From Chloroflexota bacterium (GTDB lineage Bacteria; Chloroflexota; UBA6077; FW602-bin22; JAMCVK01), in contig JAMCVK010000034.1 in the NCBI GenBank assembly GCA_023475225.1, positions 1-64,000 on the forward strand: a DNA stretch of 64,000 bases, written 5' to 3'. Positions 1 through 8,500 of this stretch are shown piece by piece; the first letter of the stretch is position 1, and every line of letters begins with the position of its first letter. The position numbers and the translations under genes are program-made. The notes beneath the pieces were generated by a model, which worked only from the letters and a program-made list of their open reading frames with translations, ran no database searches and had not been told where the DNA came from.

Positions 1-34
1 AGGCTCTCTTTTTGACCAGTCCTGGGGCAAGAAG

Positions 35-91
35 TTATCCACATGTGGATACCCCTCCCCCATACCCCCTCCCCACTACTACTTATCAACA
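35..91. promoter_or_regulatory. Cluster of DnaA-box-like sequences
   Basis: Positions 35-43 read TTATCCACA, an exact match to the DnaA box consensus TTATNCACA. It is followed directly by its inverted copy at 44-52, which has one mismatch at the last base. A third site at 83-91 (TTATCAACA) differs from the consensus by one base. C-rich tracts lie between them. Three boxes could belong to an origin or to a DnaA-controlled promoter upstream of coaX. The window edge hides what lies to the left, so the role is open. Confidence 0.4.
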
Positions 92-136
92 TCCTCTAAC
101 TGTCACGGAGGCATCTGAACGCAATCACGAACACCT

Positions 137-166
137 TTGGCTAAAGGTGAACGGTCGTGATACAAT
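137..166 (+). promoter_or_regulatory. Putative promoter of coaX-coaBC
   Basis: A -35-like TTGGCT at 137-142 and a -10-like TACAAT at 161-166 are separated by 18 bases. The -10 is preceded by TGA, making an extended -10 element. Transcription would begin near 173, leaving a leader of about 26 bases before the coaX start at 199. Confidence 0.55.
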
Positions 167-184
167 AGGACTATCTCAGTACAC

Positions 185-201
185 GGAGGAGAGCCTCCAT
201 G
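185..201 (+). promoter_or_regulatory. coaX ribosome binding site inside a small hairpin
   Basis: The Shine-Dalgarno GGAGG at 185-189 is followed by AGAG and then its exact complement CCTCC at 194-198, immediately before the ATG at 199. The ribosome binding site can therefore fold into a 5-bp hairpin touching the start codon. This could lower or regulate translation of coaX. The pairing is seen; the effect is inferred. Confidence 0.45.
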
Positions 202-981
202 CTCTTGGCTATTGACATAGGTAATACGAACATTGTCTTGGGCGTATACGAAGGCAGTGAGCTGCTAGCCCATTGGCGGATAGCCACTGAAGTGCATAAA
301 TTGGCCGATGAATACGCTATGCTTTTAGGGGACCTCTTCGCCTATGCTGGACTGGATATGAAGGCGGTGAACGCCGTCGTCGTTTCCAGCGTAGTACCAC
401 CCTTAACCACCACCTTTCATGACCTCTCCCAACGCTACTTGGGTGTAGGGCCGCTTGTAGTCGGTCCGGGTATTAAGACTGGTGTGCGGATCGTCTCTGA
501 AAACCCCAAGGAGGTCGGCGCTGATCGCATCGTCAATGCCCTTGCGGCCCATAGGTTATATGGTGGTCCAGCCATAATCATCGATTTTGGTACAGCTACT
601 ACCTTCGATGCCATATCCAGGCAAGGAGATTATCTTGGTGGAGCCATCGCCCCAGGGATCACCATCTCTTCGGAATCTCTTTTTCTCCACACAGCCAAAC
701 TGCCACGCGTGGAACTGGTACGGCCGAAGACGGCGATCGGTCGTAACACTGTTGCCAGCATGCAGTCGGGCATCATTTTCGGTTATGTTGGTCTTGTCGA
801 GGGACTAATTTACCGCTTCCGACAGGAATTGGGGGAATGCCGTGTTATCGCCACCGGGGGACTAGCAGAGATAATCGCCAAAGAAACACCGCTGATCCAG
901 ATCGTCGATCCCCTCCTGACCCTGGAGGGGATGCGTCTAATCTACGAGTTTAACAAGGAGAGCGATGATGCTGACCAGTAA
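199..981 (+). CDS. coaX: Type III pantothenate kinase CoaX
   Basis: Phosphorylates pantothenate to 4'-phosphopantothenate, the first step of coenzyme A synthesis, in the cytoplasm. The 260-residue protein has the normal length of the type III family and its ASKHA-fold motifs: the N-terminal phosphate loop DIGNTN (residues 6-11), GADR (107-110) and DFGTATTFD (129-137). The ATG at 199 has a GGAGG ribosome site 9 bases upstream. The 3' end overlaps coaBC, which carries out the next two steps, so the two genes form a translationally coupled unit. The ECF transporter genes that follow may supply its substrate. Identification is firm. Confidence 0.95.
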   Translation: MLLAIDIGNTNIVLGVYEGSELLAHWRIATEVHKLADEYAMLLGDLFAYAGLDMKAVNAVVVSSVVPPLTTTFHDLSQRYLGVGPLVVGPGIKTGVRIVSENPKEVGADRIVNALAAHRLYGGPAIIIDFGTATTFDAISRQGDYLGGAIAPGITISSESLFLHTAKLPRVELVRPKTAIGRNTVASMQSGIIFGYVGLVEGLIYRFRQELGECRVIATGGLAEIIAKETPLIQIVDPLLTLEGMRLIYEFNKESDDADQ

Positions 982-2161
982 GAATATCATCTTAGGGGTA
1001 ACAGGGGGCATTGCCGCCTATAAGGCGGCCGAATTGGCCAGCATGCTGACCCAAGCCGGAGCGATGGTCGATGTGATCATGACCGAGGCGGCAACACGAT
1101 TTATCACTCCCCTCACCTTTCAAACGCTTACACGCCGCCCAGTCATCATTGAGATGTTTCGTCTCCTTGAAGAGACCAAAATCGCCCATGTCTCCCTTGC
1201 TGAACGAGCTGATTTGATCGCTATTGTTCCAGCCACAGCTAATACCATCGCGAAGATCGCCTGTGGCCTGGCCGATGATATGCTTTCAGCTACTATTCTA
1301 GCCACGCAAGCACCGGTGGTTATTGCCCCAGCGATGAACGATGGAATGTATAGCAATCCAATCACTCAAGAGAACTTAGCCAGGTTGCGCGCCCGTGGAA
1401 TGACGATCGTTGAACCTGTTTATGGACGCCTGGCCTCTGGACGAATAGGCAAAGGACGACTAGCCAAGCCCCATGCTATCTTCGGCACAATCAGACAGGT
1501 CCTGGGGCAGCATGGTCAGCTGGCTGGTAAAAGAGCGGTAATAACGGCGGGAGGAACGCAGGAACCCATCGATCCGGTGCGTTTCATCAGCAATCGCTCC
1601 TCAGGCAAGATGGGTTATGCCCTGGCTGAAGCGCTACGTGATCGAGGGGCCAAGGTGACCCTTATTTCAGCGCCTACGGCGCTGCCGGTGCCAGTAGGTG
1701 TCGAACTCGTCCAAGTCACGACCGCTCTTGAGATGAAGTCCGCCGTGGAGGAAGCCTTGAGCGCGGCTGATATTTTAATTATGGCTGCGGCTGTTGCCGA
1801 TTATCGCCCTGAACGGTCAGCTCCCCAAAAAATGAAGAGGGTAGGCCACGAGATCACCCTGAAATTGGTTGAAAATCCCGATATTTTAGCTGGAGCGGCC
1901 GATAAACCAGTCTTTAAGGTCGGGTTTGCCGCCGAAAGCGAAAACCTGATCGCTAACGCCAGAGAAAAGTTAATCAGAAAACGCCTAAATCTTGTTGTGG
2001 CTAACGACATCTCCTCTGGAGAGGGAGGCTTTGGCAGCGATTTCAACAAGGTGACCCTTGTTGAGCCCGGCGATGGCTTGACCGAGCTACCACTTCTACC
2101 AAAGAGTGAAGTGGCAGAAAAGATCGTCGATAAGATTGTTGCAATGATTGGCCTCGCCTGA
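965..2161 (+). CDS. coaBC: Bifunctional phosphopantothenoylcysteine decarboxylase / phosphopantothenate-cysteine ligase
   Basis: Joins phosphopantothenate to cysteine and decarboxylates the product to 4'-phosphopantetheine. The N-terminal half (to about residue 180) is the FMN-dependent CoaC decarboxylase, with the catalytic histidine in AHVSLAERAD (His75) and the PAMN motif (122-125). The C-terminal half is the CoaB ligase, beginning at the glycine-rich AGGTQEPIDPVRF (about 195-207). The 398-residue length is typical. ATG codons occur at 965 and 968; the AAGGAG at 955-960 is better spaced for 968. The gene overlaps the end of coaX by 14-17 bases. The -35 and extended -10 of the next promoter lie in its last codons. 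Confidence 0.95.
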   Translation: MMLTSKNIILGVTGGIAAYKAAELASMLTQAGAMVDVIMTEAATRFITPLTFQTLTRRPVIIEMFRLLEETKIAHVSLAERADLIAIVPATANTIAKIACGLADDMLSATILATQAPVVIAPAMNDGMYSNPITQENLARLRARGMTIVEPVYGRLASGRIGKGRLAKPHAIFGTIRQVLGQHGQLAGKRAVITAGGTQEPIDPVRFISNRSSGKMGYALAEALRDRGAKVTLISAPTALPVPVGVELVQVTTALEMKSAVEEALSAADILIMAAAVADYRPERSAPQKMKRVGHEITLKLVENPDILAGAADKPVFKVGFAAESENLIANAREKLIRKRLNLVVANDISSGEGGFGSDFNKVTLVEPGDGLTELPLLPKSEVAEKIVDKIVAMIGLA

Positions 2162-2167
2162 TATAAT
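2139..2167 (+). promoter_or_regulatory. Promoter of the ECF transporter operon
   Basis: TTGCAA at 2139-2144 and TATAAT at 2162-2167 are separated by exactly 17 bases, and TGA at 2159-2161 (the coaBC stop codon) makes an extended -10. Transcription should start near 2174, so the ecf mRNA carries an untranslated leader of about 205 bases. This is one of the best promoter matches in the window. Confidence 0.75.
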
Positions 2168-2173
2168 ATTGAT

Positions 2174-2379
2174 TGGCAACCGACCAATAGGGCGGTGAGC
2201 AAGCACAAGGCCTAGCCTGCGGGCTGGCTCTCAAAAGAGATACGGCAAGGCTCGCTTGGATCGGAGACGACCGAGACGGCTCAGAAAAGAGCGCGGCGAA
2301 GATAAGACCGCGCTGAGTAAGCAATAAATGATGCCTTCTTGGGTATGCCCCGAGAAGGCATTTTCATTTTGAGGACTCT
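2174..2379 (+). promoter_or_regulatory. Structured 5' leader of the ecf operon (riboswitch or attenuator candidate)
   Basis: No gene lies between coaBC and ecfA1. The leader contains several hairpins: ATTGG/CCAAT near 2171-2187, AGCC/GGCT near 2213-2224, TCGG/CCGA near 2260-2275, and a 7-bp AGCGCGG/CCGCGCT stem near 2288-2313. They are followed by a terminator at 2331-2370 that ends 9 bases before the ecfA1 start. A long structured leader ending in a terminator is the architecture of a transcription-attenuating riboswitch. I do not recognise the class. It is not a TPP or T-box element as far as I can judge. The context of CoA genes suggests a pantothenate- or CoA-related signal, which is inference. 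Confidence 0.45.
2331..2370 (+). terminator. Intrinsic terminator in the ecf leader
   Basis: ATGCCTTCT at 2331-2339 pairs with AGAAGGCAT at 2353-2361, extended inward by a GGG/CCC block, and is followed by TTTTCATTTT. The ecf promoter lies upstream and ecfA1 directly downstream, so it would stop transcription before the operon unless refolded. Confidence 0.7.
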
Positions 2380-3249
2380 ATGTATAGACCATTGATCACC
2401 CTGGAGAACATAAGTTTTATTTATAACCATAAGGCGAAAAACCCCATTACCGCCTTGACCGACATCAACCTGAGGGTTGAGCAAGGCGAGTACGTGTCCG
2501 TCGTTGGAGCGAATGGCTCTGGTAAATCGACCCTGGCCAAACATCTTAATGCTCTGTTGCTGCCCACAAGCGGTGACGTTTGGATTAAGGGGATGAACAC
2601 AAAGGATCACTCCCAGACAAGGCTGATTCGCCAGACGGTAGGGATGGTCTTCCAAAACCCGGATAATCAGCTGGTGGCCACCACTGTTGAGGAGGATATC
2701 GCTTTCGGCCCGGAGAACCTGGGGATACCAAGCGATGAGATCAGAAGAGGGGTCGACCTGGCTTTGCAGACAGTCGGTATGTCGTCTTTCTGCACCCGTG
2801 CCCCCCACCTCCTCTCCGGTGGTGAGAAGCAACGCGTAGCCATCGCCGGTGTGATAGCCATGAATGCAGAGTGCCTCGTTCTGGACGAGGCCACAGCTAT
2901 GCTGGACCCCATCGGCCGAGAGGAGGTACTGCAAATGTTACACCGCTTAAATGGCCAGGGCATCACGATCTTTATGATCACCCATCTGATGCAAGAGGCA
3001 GCCCAGGCACACCGTATCCTGGTCATGGCCAACGGTCGGATAGTGCTGGATGGCTCCCCGCGGCAGGTCTTCCCTCAGGTCGCCAGGCTGCAAAATTGGC
3101 AACTAGATGCCCCGCCGCTAACCAATTTAGCGTATCGGCTAAATCAGCGGCAGCCAGGCTTCTCCGTTGGGATTCTCAGCGTCGCTGAAATGGTCGCAGA
3201 GATAGAAAGAGCGGCCAAGGAAAGCAAACAGGTGAGAGTGTGGACGTAA
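2380..3249 (+). CDS. ecfA1: ECF transporter ATP-binding protein EcfA1
   Basis: One of the two ATPases that power an energy-coupling-factor vitamin importer. The 289-residue sequence has a Walker A GANGSGKST (43-51), the Q-loop VFQNPDNQ (90-97), the signature LSGGEKQR (145-152) and the Walker B LVLDE (166-170), followed by the D-loop. FQNPDNQ is typical of EcfA rather than of other ABC ATPases. The ATG at 2380 is preceded by GAGG. The 3' end overlaps ecfA2 by 10 bases. Expression probably depends on the terminator-bearing leader upstream. Confidence 0.92.
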   Translation: MYRPLITLENISFIYNHKAKNPITALTDINLRVEQGEYVSVVGANGSGKSTLAKHLNALLLPTSGDVWIKGMNTKDHSQTRLIRQTVGMVFQNPDNQLVATTVEEDIAFGPENLGIPSDEIRRGVDLALQTVGMSSFCTRAPHLLSGGEKQRVAIAGVIAMNAECLVLDEATAMLDPIGREEVLQMLHRLNGQGITIFMITHLMQEAAQAHRILVMANGRIVLDGSPRQVFPQVARLQNWQLDAPPLTNLAYRLNQRQPGFSVGILSVAEMVAEIERAAKESKQVRVWT

Positions 3250-4118
3250 ATACCCTCATAAGAGTCGAAGGTTTATGGCATACCTATCTAGCCGGAACGC
3301 CACTGGAAACGGTGGCCCTGCGCGGTGTAGATATGGAGGTCAAACGGGGCGAAGCCGTCGGATTAATCGGCCCCACCGGCTCCGGAAAATCAACATTGGT
3401 GCAACACTTCAATGGACTCCTGCGCCCACAGCGAGGCAAGGTGTACGTTGATGGACAAGATCTTGGGGCCGAAGATATTGACCTCAGGGCCATTCGGCGC
3501 AAGGTAGGACTCATTTTTCAATATCCAGAACAACAACTCTTCGAAACTATGGCTGGCGATGATGTAGCTTTTGGGCCGCGTAATCTCGGGCTCAGCCAGG
3601 AACTGATCCGTCAAAGTGTGAGGGAGGCGATGGAGCTGGTGGGATTAAACTTCGAGCAGTTCAAAGACCGCTATACCTTCTCTCTCAGCAGTGGTGAGAT
3701 GCGCCGCCTGGCTATCGCTGGGGTCCTTGCTCTTCAACCAGAGGTGCTGGTTATGGATGAACCGACGATGGGTCTTGACCCACAAGGACGGAATCAGCTA
3801 CTGACGATGGTCAAGTCTTTCCAGAGGGAGCGTGGGATTACGGTCATCCTGGTCTCTCATGATATGGAAGAGGTGGCCGAGCTGGTTGACCACATCTACG
3901 TTATCGTCGAGGGGCGTACGGTCCTGCATGGCCCACCGCGCCAGGTCTTCTCCCAGGCGAGAAGGCTGCGTTCCTGGGGATTAACCATCCCCCAGGTCAC
4001 AGCTGTATTTCAAGAACTACGAAGCCGTGGTGAACCGGTACGAACTGACATCATAACCATAGACGAGGCGGAAAGGGAGATATGGAGAATTTTGAATTCC
4101 TGCGGAACGTCACCATAG
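3240..4118 (+). CDS. ecfA2: ECF transporter ATP-binding protein EcfA2
   Basis: Second ATPase of the energy-coupling module, pairing with EcfA1 and docking on EcfT. It has Walker A GPTGSGKST (44-52), the Q-loop FQYPEQQLF (93-101) and Walker B VLVMDEP (169-175). The signature motif reads LSSGE (149-153) where LSGGE is usual, a mild substitution. Translation starts at GTG 3240 inside the end of ecfA1, and the 3' end overlaps ecfT by 37 bases, so the proteins are probably made in fixed ratio. The 292-residue length is normal. Confidence 0.92.
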   Translation: MDVNTLIRVEGLWHTYLAGTPLETVALRGVDMEVKRGEAVGLIGPTGSGKSTLVQHFNGLLRPQRGKVYVDGQDLGAEDIDLRAIRRKVGLIFQYPEQQLFETMAGDDVAFGPRNLGLSQELIRQSVREAMELVGLNFEQFKDRYTFSLSSGEMRRLAIAGVLALQPEVLVMDEPTMGLDPQGRNQLLTMVKSFQRERGITVILVSHDMEEVAELVDHIYVIVEGRTVLHGPPRQVFSQARRLRSWGLTIPQVTAVFQELRSRGEPVRTDIITIDEAEREIWRILNSCGTSP

Positions 4119-4930
4119 GACAATACCTACCAGGGCATTCGTTGATCCACCGTCTGGATCCCAGGACAAAGATCTTAGGGACGATCCTGTTAATCGGTAT
4201 AATCACCTTCAGTGGTTCCTATACAGGTAACGTCATCCTGCTCGCTACTATCCTCGCCCTGTTGTTCATCTCTGGCGTATCAGTTAGTTACGCACTTCAG
4301 GGATTGCGTCCGGCCCTGCCATTCATTATCGTTTTAGCTACACTCCAGCTCCTTTTTTACGGCAACTACCCAGCACCAAGCGACCAGGCGCAAACGCTGT
4401 GGCACTGGAGCATTGTTCACATAACCTCAACCAGTATTCAAATAGCCGTGGTCTCCCTGTTCAGATTATCAGAGCTGTTCTTGCTCATCAGCTTGCTCAC
4501 CTTTACAACAACCGCCACCGAACTCACCTATGGGGTGGAGAGCTTACTGCGCCCCTTCACTCGCCTCGGCTTCCCAGCCCATGAGTTGGCTATGATCATT
4601 ACCATCGCCCTTCGTTTCGTGCCTACTCTAGCGGAAGAACTGGAGAGAATTATGAAAGCCCAAGCCTCACGAGGAGCCGACTTCTCCCCAAAAGGCCAAC
4701 TTCGCTTCGTAAAACAAACAAAACAAATGATCCCCCTGCTGATTCCTTTATTCATCAATGCCTTCCGCCGGGCCGAAGAATTAATCGTGGCCATGGAAGC
4801 GCGTTGTTACGCCGGTGGAAGGGGTAGAACTAATCTAAAACATCTTCAAGCATCAAGGTTGGATTATTGGGCTATCCTTGGCCTGGGCCTCTACGCCCTG
4901 GCCATGGGTATATATAAATTTTCTTGGTAA
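4082..4930 (+). CDS. ecfT: ECF transporter transmembrane subunit EcfT
   Basis: Membrane scaffold that couples ATP hydrolysis by EcfA1/A2 to the substrate-binding S component. The protein has 282 residues and about six hydrophobic segments. It carries the two Ala-Arg-Gly-type coupling motifs expected in EcfT: ASRGAD (195-200) and the related AMEARCY (237-243), which insert into the ATPase grooves. The N-terminus with HRLDPRTK (23-30) is family-typical and supports the ATG at 4082, which has GGGAG just upstream although it overlaps ecfA2. It is followed after 12 bases by the S-component gene. Confidence 0.92.
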   Translation: MENFEFLRNVTIGQYLPGHSLIHRLDPRTKILGTILLIGIITFSGSYTGNVILLATILALLFISGVSVSYALQGLRPALPFIIVLATLQLLFYGNYPAPSDQAQTLWHWSIVHITSTSIQIAVVSLFRLSELFLLISLLTFTTTATELTYGVESLLRPFTRLGFPAHELAMIITIALRFVPTLAEELERIMKAQASRGADFSPKGQLRFVKQTKQMIPLLIPLFINAFRRAEELIVAMEARCYAGGRGRTNLKHLQASRLDYWAILGLGLYALAMGIYKFSW

Positions 4931-4942
4931 GGAGGAAAAGTG

Positions 4943-5479
4943 ATGACTCTGACCGTCAGGAGAATCGTTGTCGCTGGCATTTTGGCCGGCATCGTCATCC
5001 TGCTGGGATCCACCCAATGGGGGTTCATCCCTGTCCCTACCCCGGCTCAACGGGCCACAATCCTGCATATACCGGCCATCATTGGTGGCATTATGGAAGG
5101 GTGGCTGGTAGGGGCCATTATTGGCACTATCTTCGGCATCTTCAGCTTCCTGACCTCTCCCAACCCTATATTTAAAGACCCCTTTGTATCAATCTTACCT
5201 CGCATTTTCATTGGGATCACAGCCTATCTTGCTTACGCTCCGCTGCGCCGCTTGAATCAACCGCTGGCCCTGGGCGTAGCGGCAGCTGTGGGGACGCTCA
5301 CGAACACTATCCTGGTCCTGACCATGGCCGTGGTGCGTGGCTATATGCCCCCTTCCGTCGCCCTGGCCGTCGGTATAACTCACGGTATACCTGAGGTGGT
5401 TGTAGCTATCATCGTCGTCGTGGCTGTGGGGCTGGCCTTGATGGGAGTAGAACTAGGCACCCGTCGGTCCCGGTTATAA
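4943..5479 (+). CDS. ECF transporter S component, possibly pantothenate-specific
   Basis: Substrate-binding membrane subunit of the ECF importer, about 178 residues with five or six hydrophobic segments. The segments around HIPAIIGGIMEGWLVGAIIG and DPFVSILPRIFIG are typical of ECF S components (PF12822). Specificity cannot be read from the sequence. Because the operon directly follows coaX-coaBC, pantothenate or a precursor is the best guess (PanT-like); folate or another vitamin is possible. ATG 4943 is preferred over GTG 4940 because GGAGG at 4931 is then 7 bases upstream. It is the last gene of the operon. Confidence 0.8.
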   Translation: MTLTVRRIVVAGILAGIVILLGSTQWGFIPVPTPAQRATILHIPAIIGGIMEGWLVGAIIGTIFGIFSFLTSPNPIFKDPFVSILPRIFIGITAYLAYAPLRRLNQPLALGVAAAVGTLTNTILVLTMAVVRGYMPPSVALAVGITHGIPEVVVAIIVVVAVGLALMGVELGTRRSRL

Positions 5480-5494
5480 GAGGGGCTCGCAAGA

Positions 5495-5550
5495 TTGTCA
5501 GGCCTCCACCCTAATGCTAGAATACTCTGGCGTCAAGGAGGGTGGAGGCC
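5495..5550 (+). promoter_or_regulatory. Promoter of the glycosyltransferase operon, overlapped by an 11-bp inverted repeat
   Basis: TTGTCA (5495-5500) and TAGAAT (5518-5523) are separated by 17 bases, and TGC before the -10 makes it extended. GGCCTCCACCC at 5501-5511, in the promoter spacer, is repeated exactly inverted at 5540-5550, which abuts the GTG start at 5551 and covers part of the Shine-Dalgarno AAGGAGG (5535-5541). One arm lies before the likely transcription start near 5530, so the repeat is more likely a DNA operator than an RNA hairpin. Confidence 0.6.
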
Positions 5551-8500
5551 GTGGCCAGTCTCACTATCGGACATACGTTGCGGGGGAAGGGCCATTCTAT
5601 AGCCCTTCTCGGCATATTGATCCTGGCGGCCGCCTTCCGCTACTTTGGGGTCAACTGGGATCAGTCGCAGCATATGCATCCCGATGAGCGCCAAATTACG
5701 ATGGTAGCGCTGAATCTGTCGCTGCCGTGGCCACCGAATTGGAGCAACCTGGTTGACCCGCATCTCAGTACGCTTAACCCCCACTTCTTCGCTTATGGAT
5801 CGTTCCCTATTTATTTGCTGCGCCTCATCGCCCTCATCGCTTCCCTGGCCAATCCGAATCTCGATAGCTATAACTATTTGAACCTTGTAGGACGTTTCAT
5901 CTCAGCCTCCTTTGATCTGGGGATCATCCTCGTCTCCTACCGCCTGGCCACCATAGTGTACGGTAGAAGTGTAGCTTTACTCTCGGCAGCCTTCATCGCC
6001 CTCACCGTTTTCCATATCCAGGCCGCTCATTTCTACGCGGTTGATACCCTACTCACCTTCTTTGTTCTCCTCTCCTTGCTTGCTGCTTTACACGTGTTGC
6101 GACGTCCAACTATATCGAACTCCATTTTTGCCGGCAGCAGCGTAGGATTAGCCTTGGCCTGTAAGGTGAGCGCCTTGCCGATTATAGTGCCACTGGTTGG
6201 AGCCTTTTTATTAGCGTCACCACCCCAGCACGCTGAAGACCTCTCACAGAGGAGGCCCTCTCTTCCTTATTTGTGGCATAAGATAGCCCTCTTGTCCTTA
6301 GCCCTCACCTCAACCGTGGTCGTCTTCTTCATCACGCAACCATATGCCCTTCTCGATTGGACTAGTTATCTCTCTGATGTAATCTACCAGAACAATATGG
6401 TGAGAGGCATCATCGACTTACCCTACACACGACAATATGTGGGCACCATATCTTATCTATATTTCTTGACAAACCTTACCATATGGGGTATGGGGCCGCT
6501 GCTTGGATCAGTGGCGGTGGCTGGAACCATACTGGTGATCGTCAGAGGACTTCGCCAACCACGGCAGGAGGAGTGGCTACTGCTGGCTTGGGTAATCCCC
6601 TATTTCCTGATCACCGGCAGCTTCTACGCCAAGTTTATGCGTTATCTACTGCCCATCATGCCCCTGCTTTCCATTTACGGCGCCGCTGCTTTACTCTGGT
6701 TGCGAGACAGGCTAAAGCGACAGAATCCACCACTGATGCTAATGGTTAATGCATTCATAGCCAGCGTCGTTTTGGCCTCACTGTTTTATAGCCTCGCTTT
6801 TGTCAGCATCTACAGCCGTCCCTTGACCCGGGTAACTGCCTCCCGCTGGATATATGAACATATACCCCCGGGATCGATCCTTTCCTACGAACATTGGGAT
6901 GATCGTTTGCCTTTCGATCTTGTAGTTGATGGGAAACATAGAGCGTCGAACGAATATAAATTCCTGGAAATGCCTCTTTACGAGAAGGACGATCAGGCTA
7001 AGTTGTATCTCATCATCCGCAATTTGGGCCAGAGCGATTATATCGTGTTTTCAAGTAACCGGCTGTATGGCTCGATACCAAAGTCCCCAGAACGCTATCC
7101 ACTTACGACTCGTTTCTATGAGTTGCTCTTTGATGAGAAGCTTGGTTATCACCTCAAGAAGGTATTCACTTCGTATCCGGGGCTGTTCGGCCTCCAGCTT
7201 GTAGACGATTGGGCAGATGAGAGCTTCACTGTCTATGATCATCCAAAGGTATTAATTTTTGAGAGAACTAAGATGTTATCTGATGAGGAGTTGCGTGAAG
7301 CGTTCGCGCCTGTCCTGATGAAGATGGATGCAGAGCTCTCCGGAAAGAAGCAGGGGCTGTTATTAACACCTGCTCAACTGAAAACCATCTCTACGGGTGG
7401 AACTTATTACAAAATCTTCGACCGGAATGGACTGGAGAATAAGCTGCCCATACTTATCTGGGCGGTGATGATCGAGGTTATCGGTGTGGCCATGCTGCCT
7501 CTAGCTCTGGCTGTCTTCCCCAACTTATCGGATGGTGGTTATCCCTTCACCAAAACGATCGGTCTCCTTATCCTCTCCTGGCTGACCTGGATAAGCGTTA
7601 GCCTTGGGGTATGGCCAAATACTAGAGGGACGGTATTCGCCATATTCATAATTCTAACGATAACCGGCGGCTGTCTTGGTTATATGAGGCGACAAGCGCT
7701 CATCTCTTTTTGGCGCACAAAGCGAGGATTAATTCTCGGGTACGAGGCCATCTTCTGGATAGCCTTTTCCCTGTTCGTTCTTATCCGTCTGGCCAACCCC
7801 GATCTCTGGCACCCCTACCGCGGTGGGGAAAAGCCGATGGATCTGGCTTATCTTATAGCGACGATCAAGAGTGCCTCTTTCCCTCCCTACGATCCCTGGT
7901 TTGCTGGCGGCTATATGAACTACTACTACTTTGGGCAGATCATCGTCGCCACTCTCATCAAGCTATCAGGTATCATCCCCACCACAGCCTTTAATTTGGT
8001 CATACCCACCCTTTTTGCCCTAACATTTAGTGGGACTTTTTCGCTTGGCTATAATATCAGTGCAGGTTGGATCAGGGCTGGCAGGATACCCACCTTTCTC
8101 AGTGGACTTGCCGCCGCCATCTTCGCTACCAGCATAGGCAACCTGGGCGGTGCCCTCCAAATCATCGCTCAAGTAGCCCATCTTGGTGGAGGACATGGCG
8201 GGGAGCCACTCAGTGCAATGGTGAATCACGTCCTGATCGGTGCCTGGCGACTCCTCAGCGGAGTAGTGCCCTTCTCCATCCCTCCTGATTGGTACTGGGT
8301 TAGCAGTCGCATCTATCCTGGGGCAACAGTAAATGAGTTTCCCCTTTTTACCTTTCTTTTTGCTGATCTCCATGCCCATCTGATTGCCTTGCCCTTCACA
8401 ATCCTCCTCCTGGGACTGGTCCTCAATCTCGTCAAGGGATGCACAAGGGGGTCGGCTACATCGGCACAACGAGCTTCCATTTCAATCATATCTGGGCAAC

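Noticed and set aside
2174-2379. Reading the ecf leader as a T-box because of its ACCGCG
   Set aside because: The T-box core UGGNACCGCG is not matched (AAGACCGCG) and no stem I or specifier loop was found.
2281-2934. 217-codon minus-strand frame across the ecf leader and ecfA1
   Set aside because: It is antisense to a clear ABC ATPase and runs through the leader terminator.
5542-5544. GTG 5542 as start of the first glycosyltransferase
   Set aside because: The AAGGAGG ribosome site ends at 5541, leaving no spacing; GTG 5551 has nine bases.
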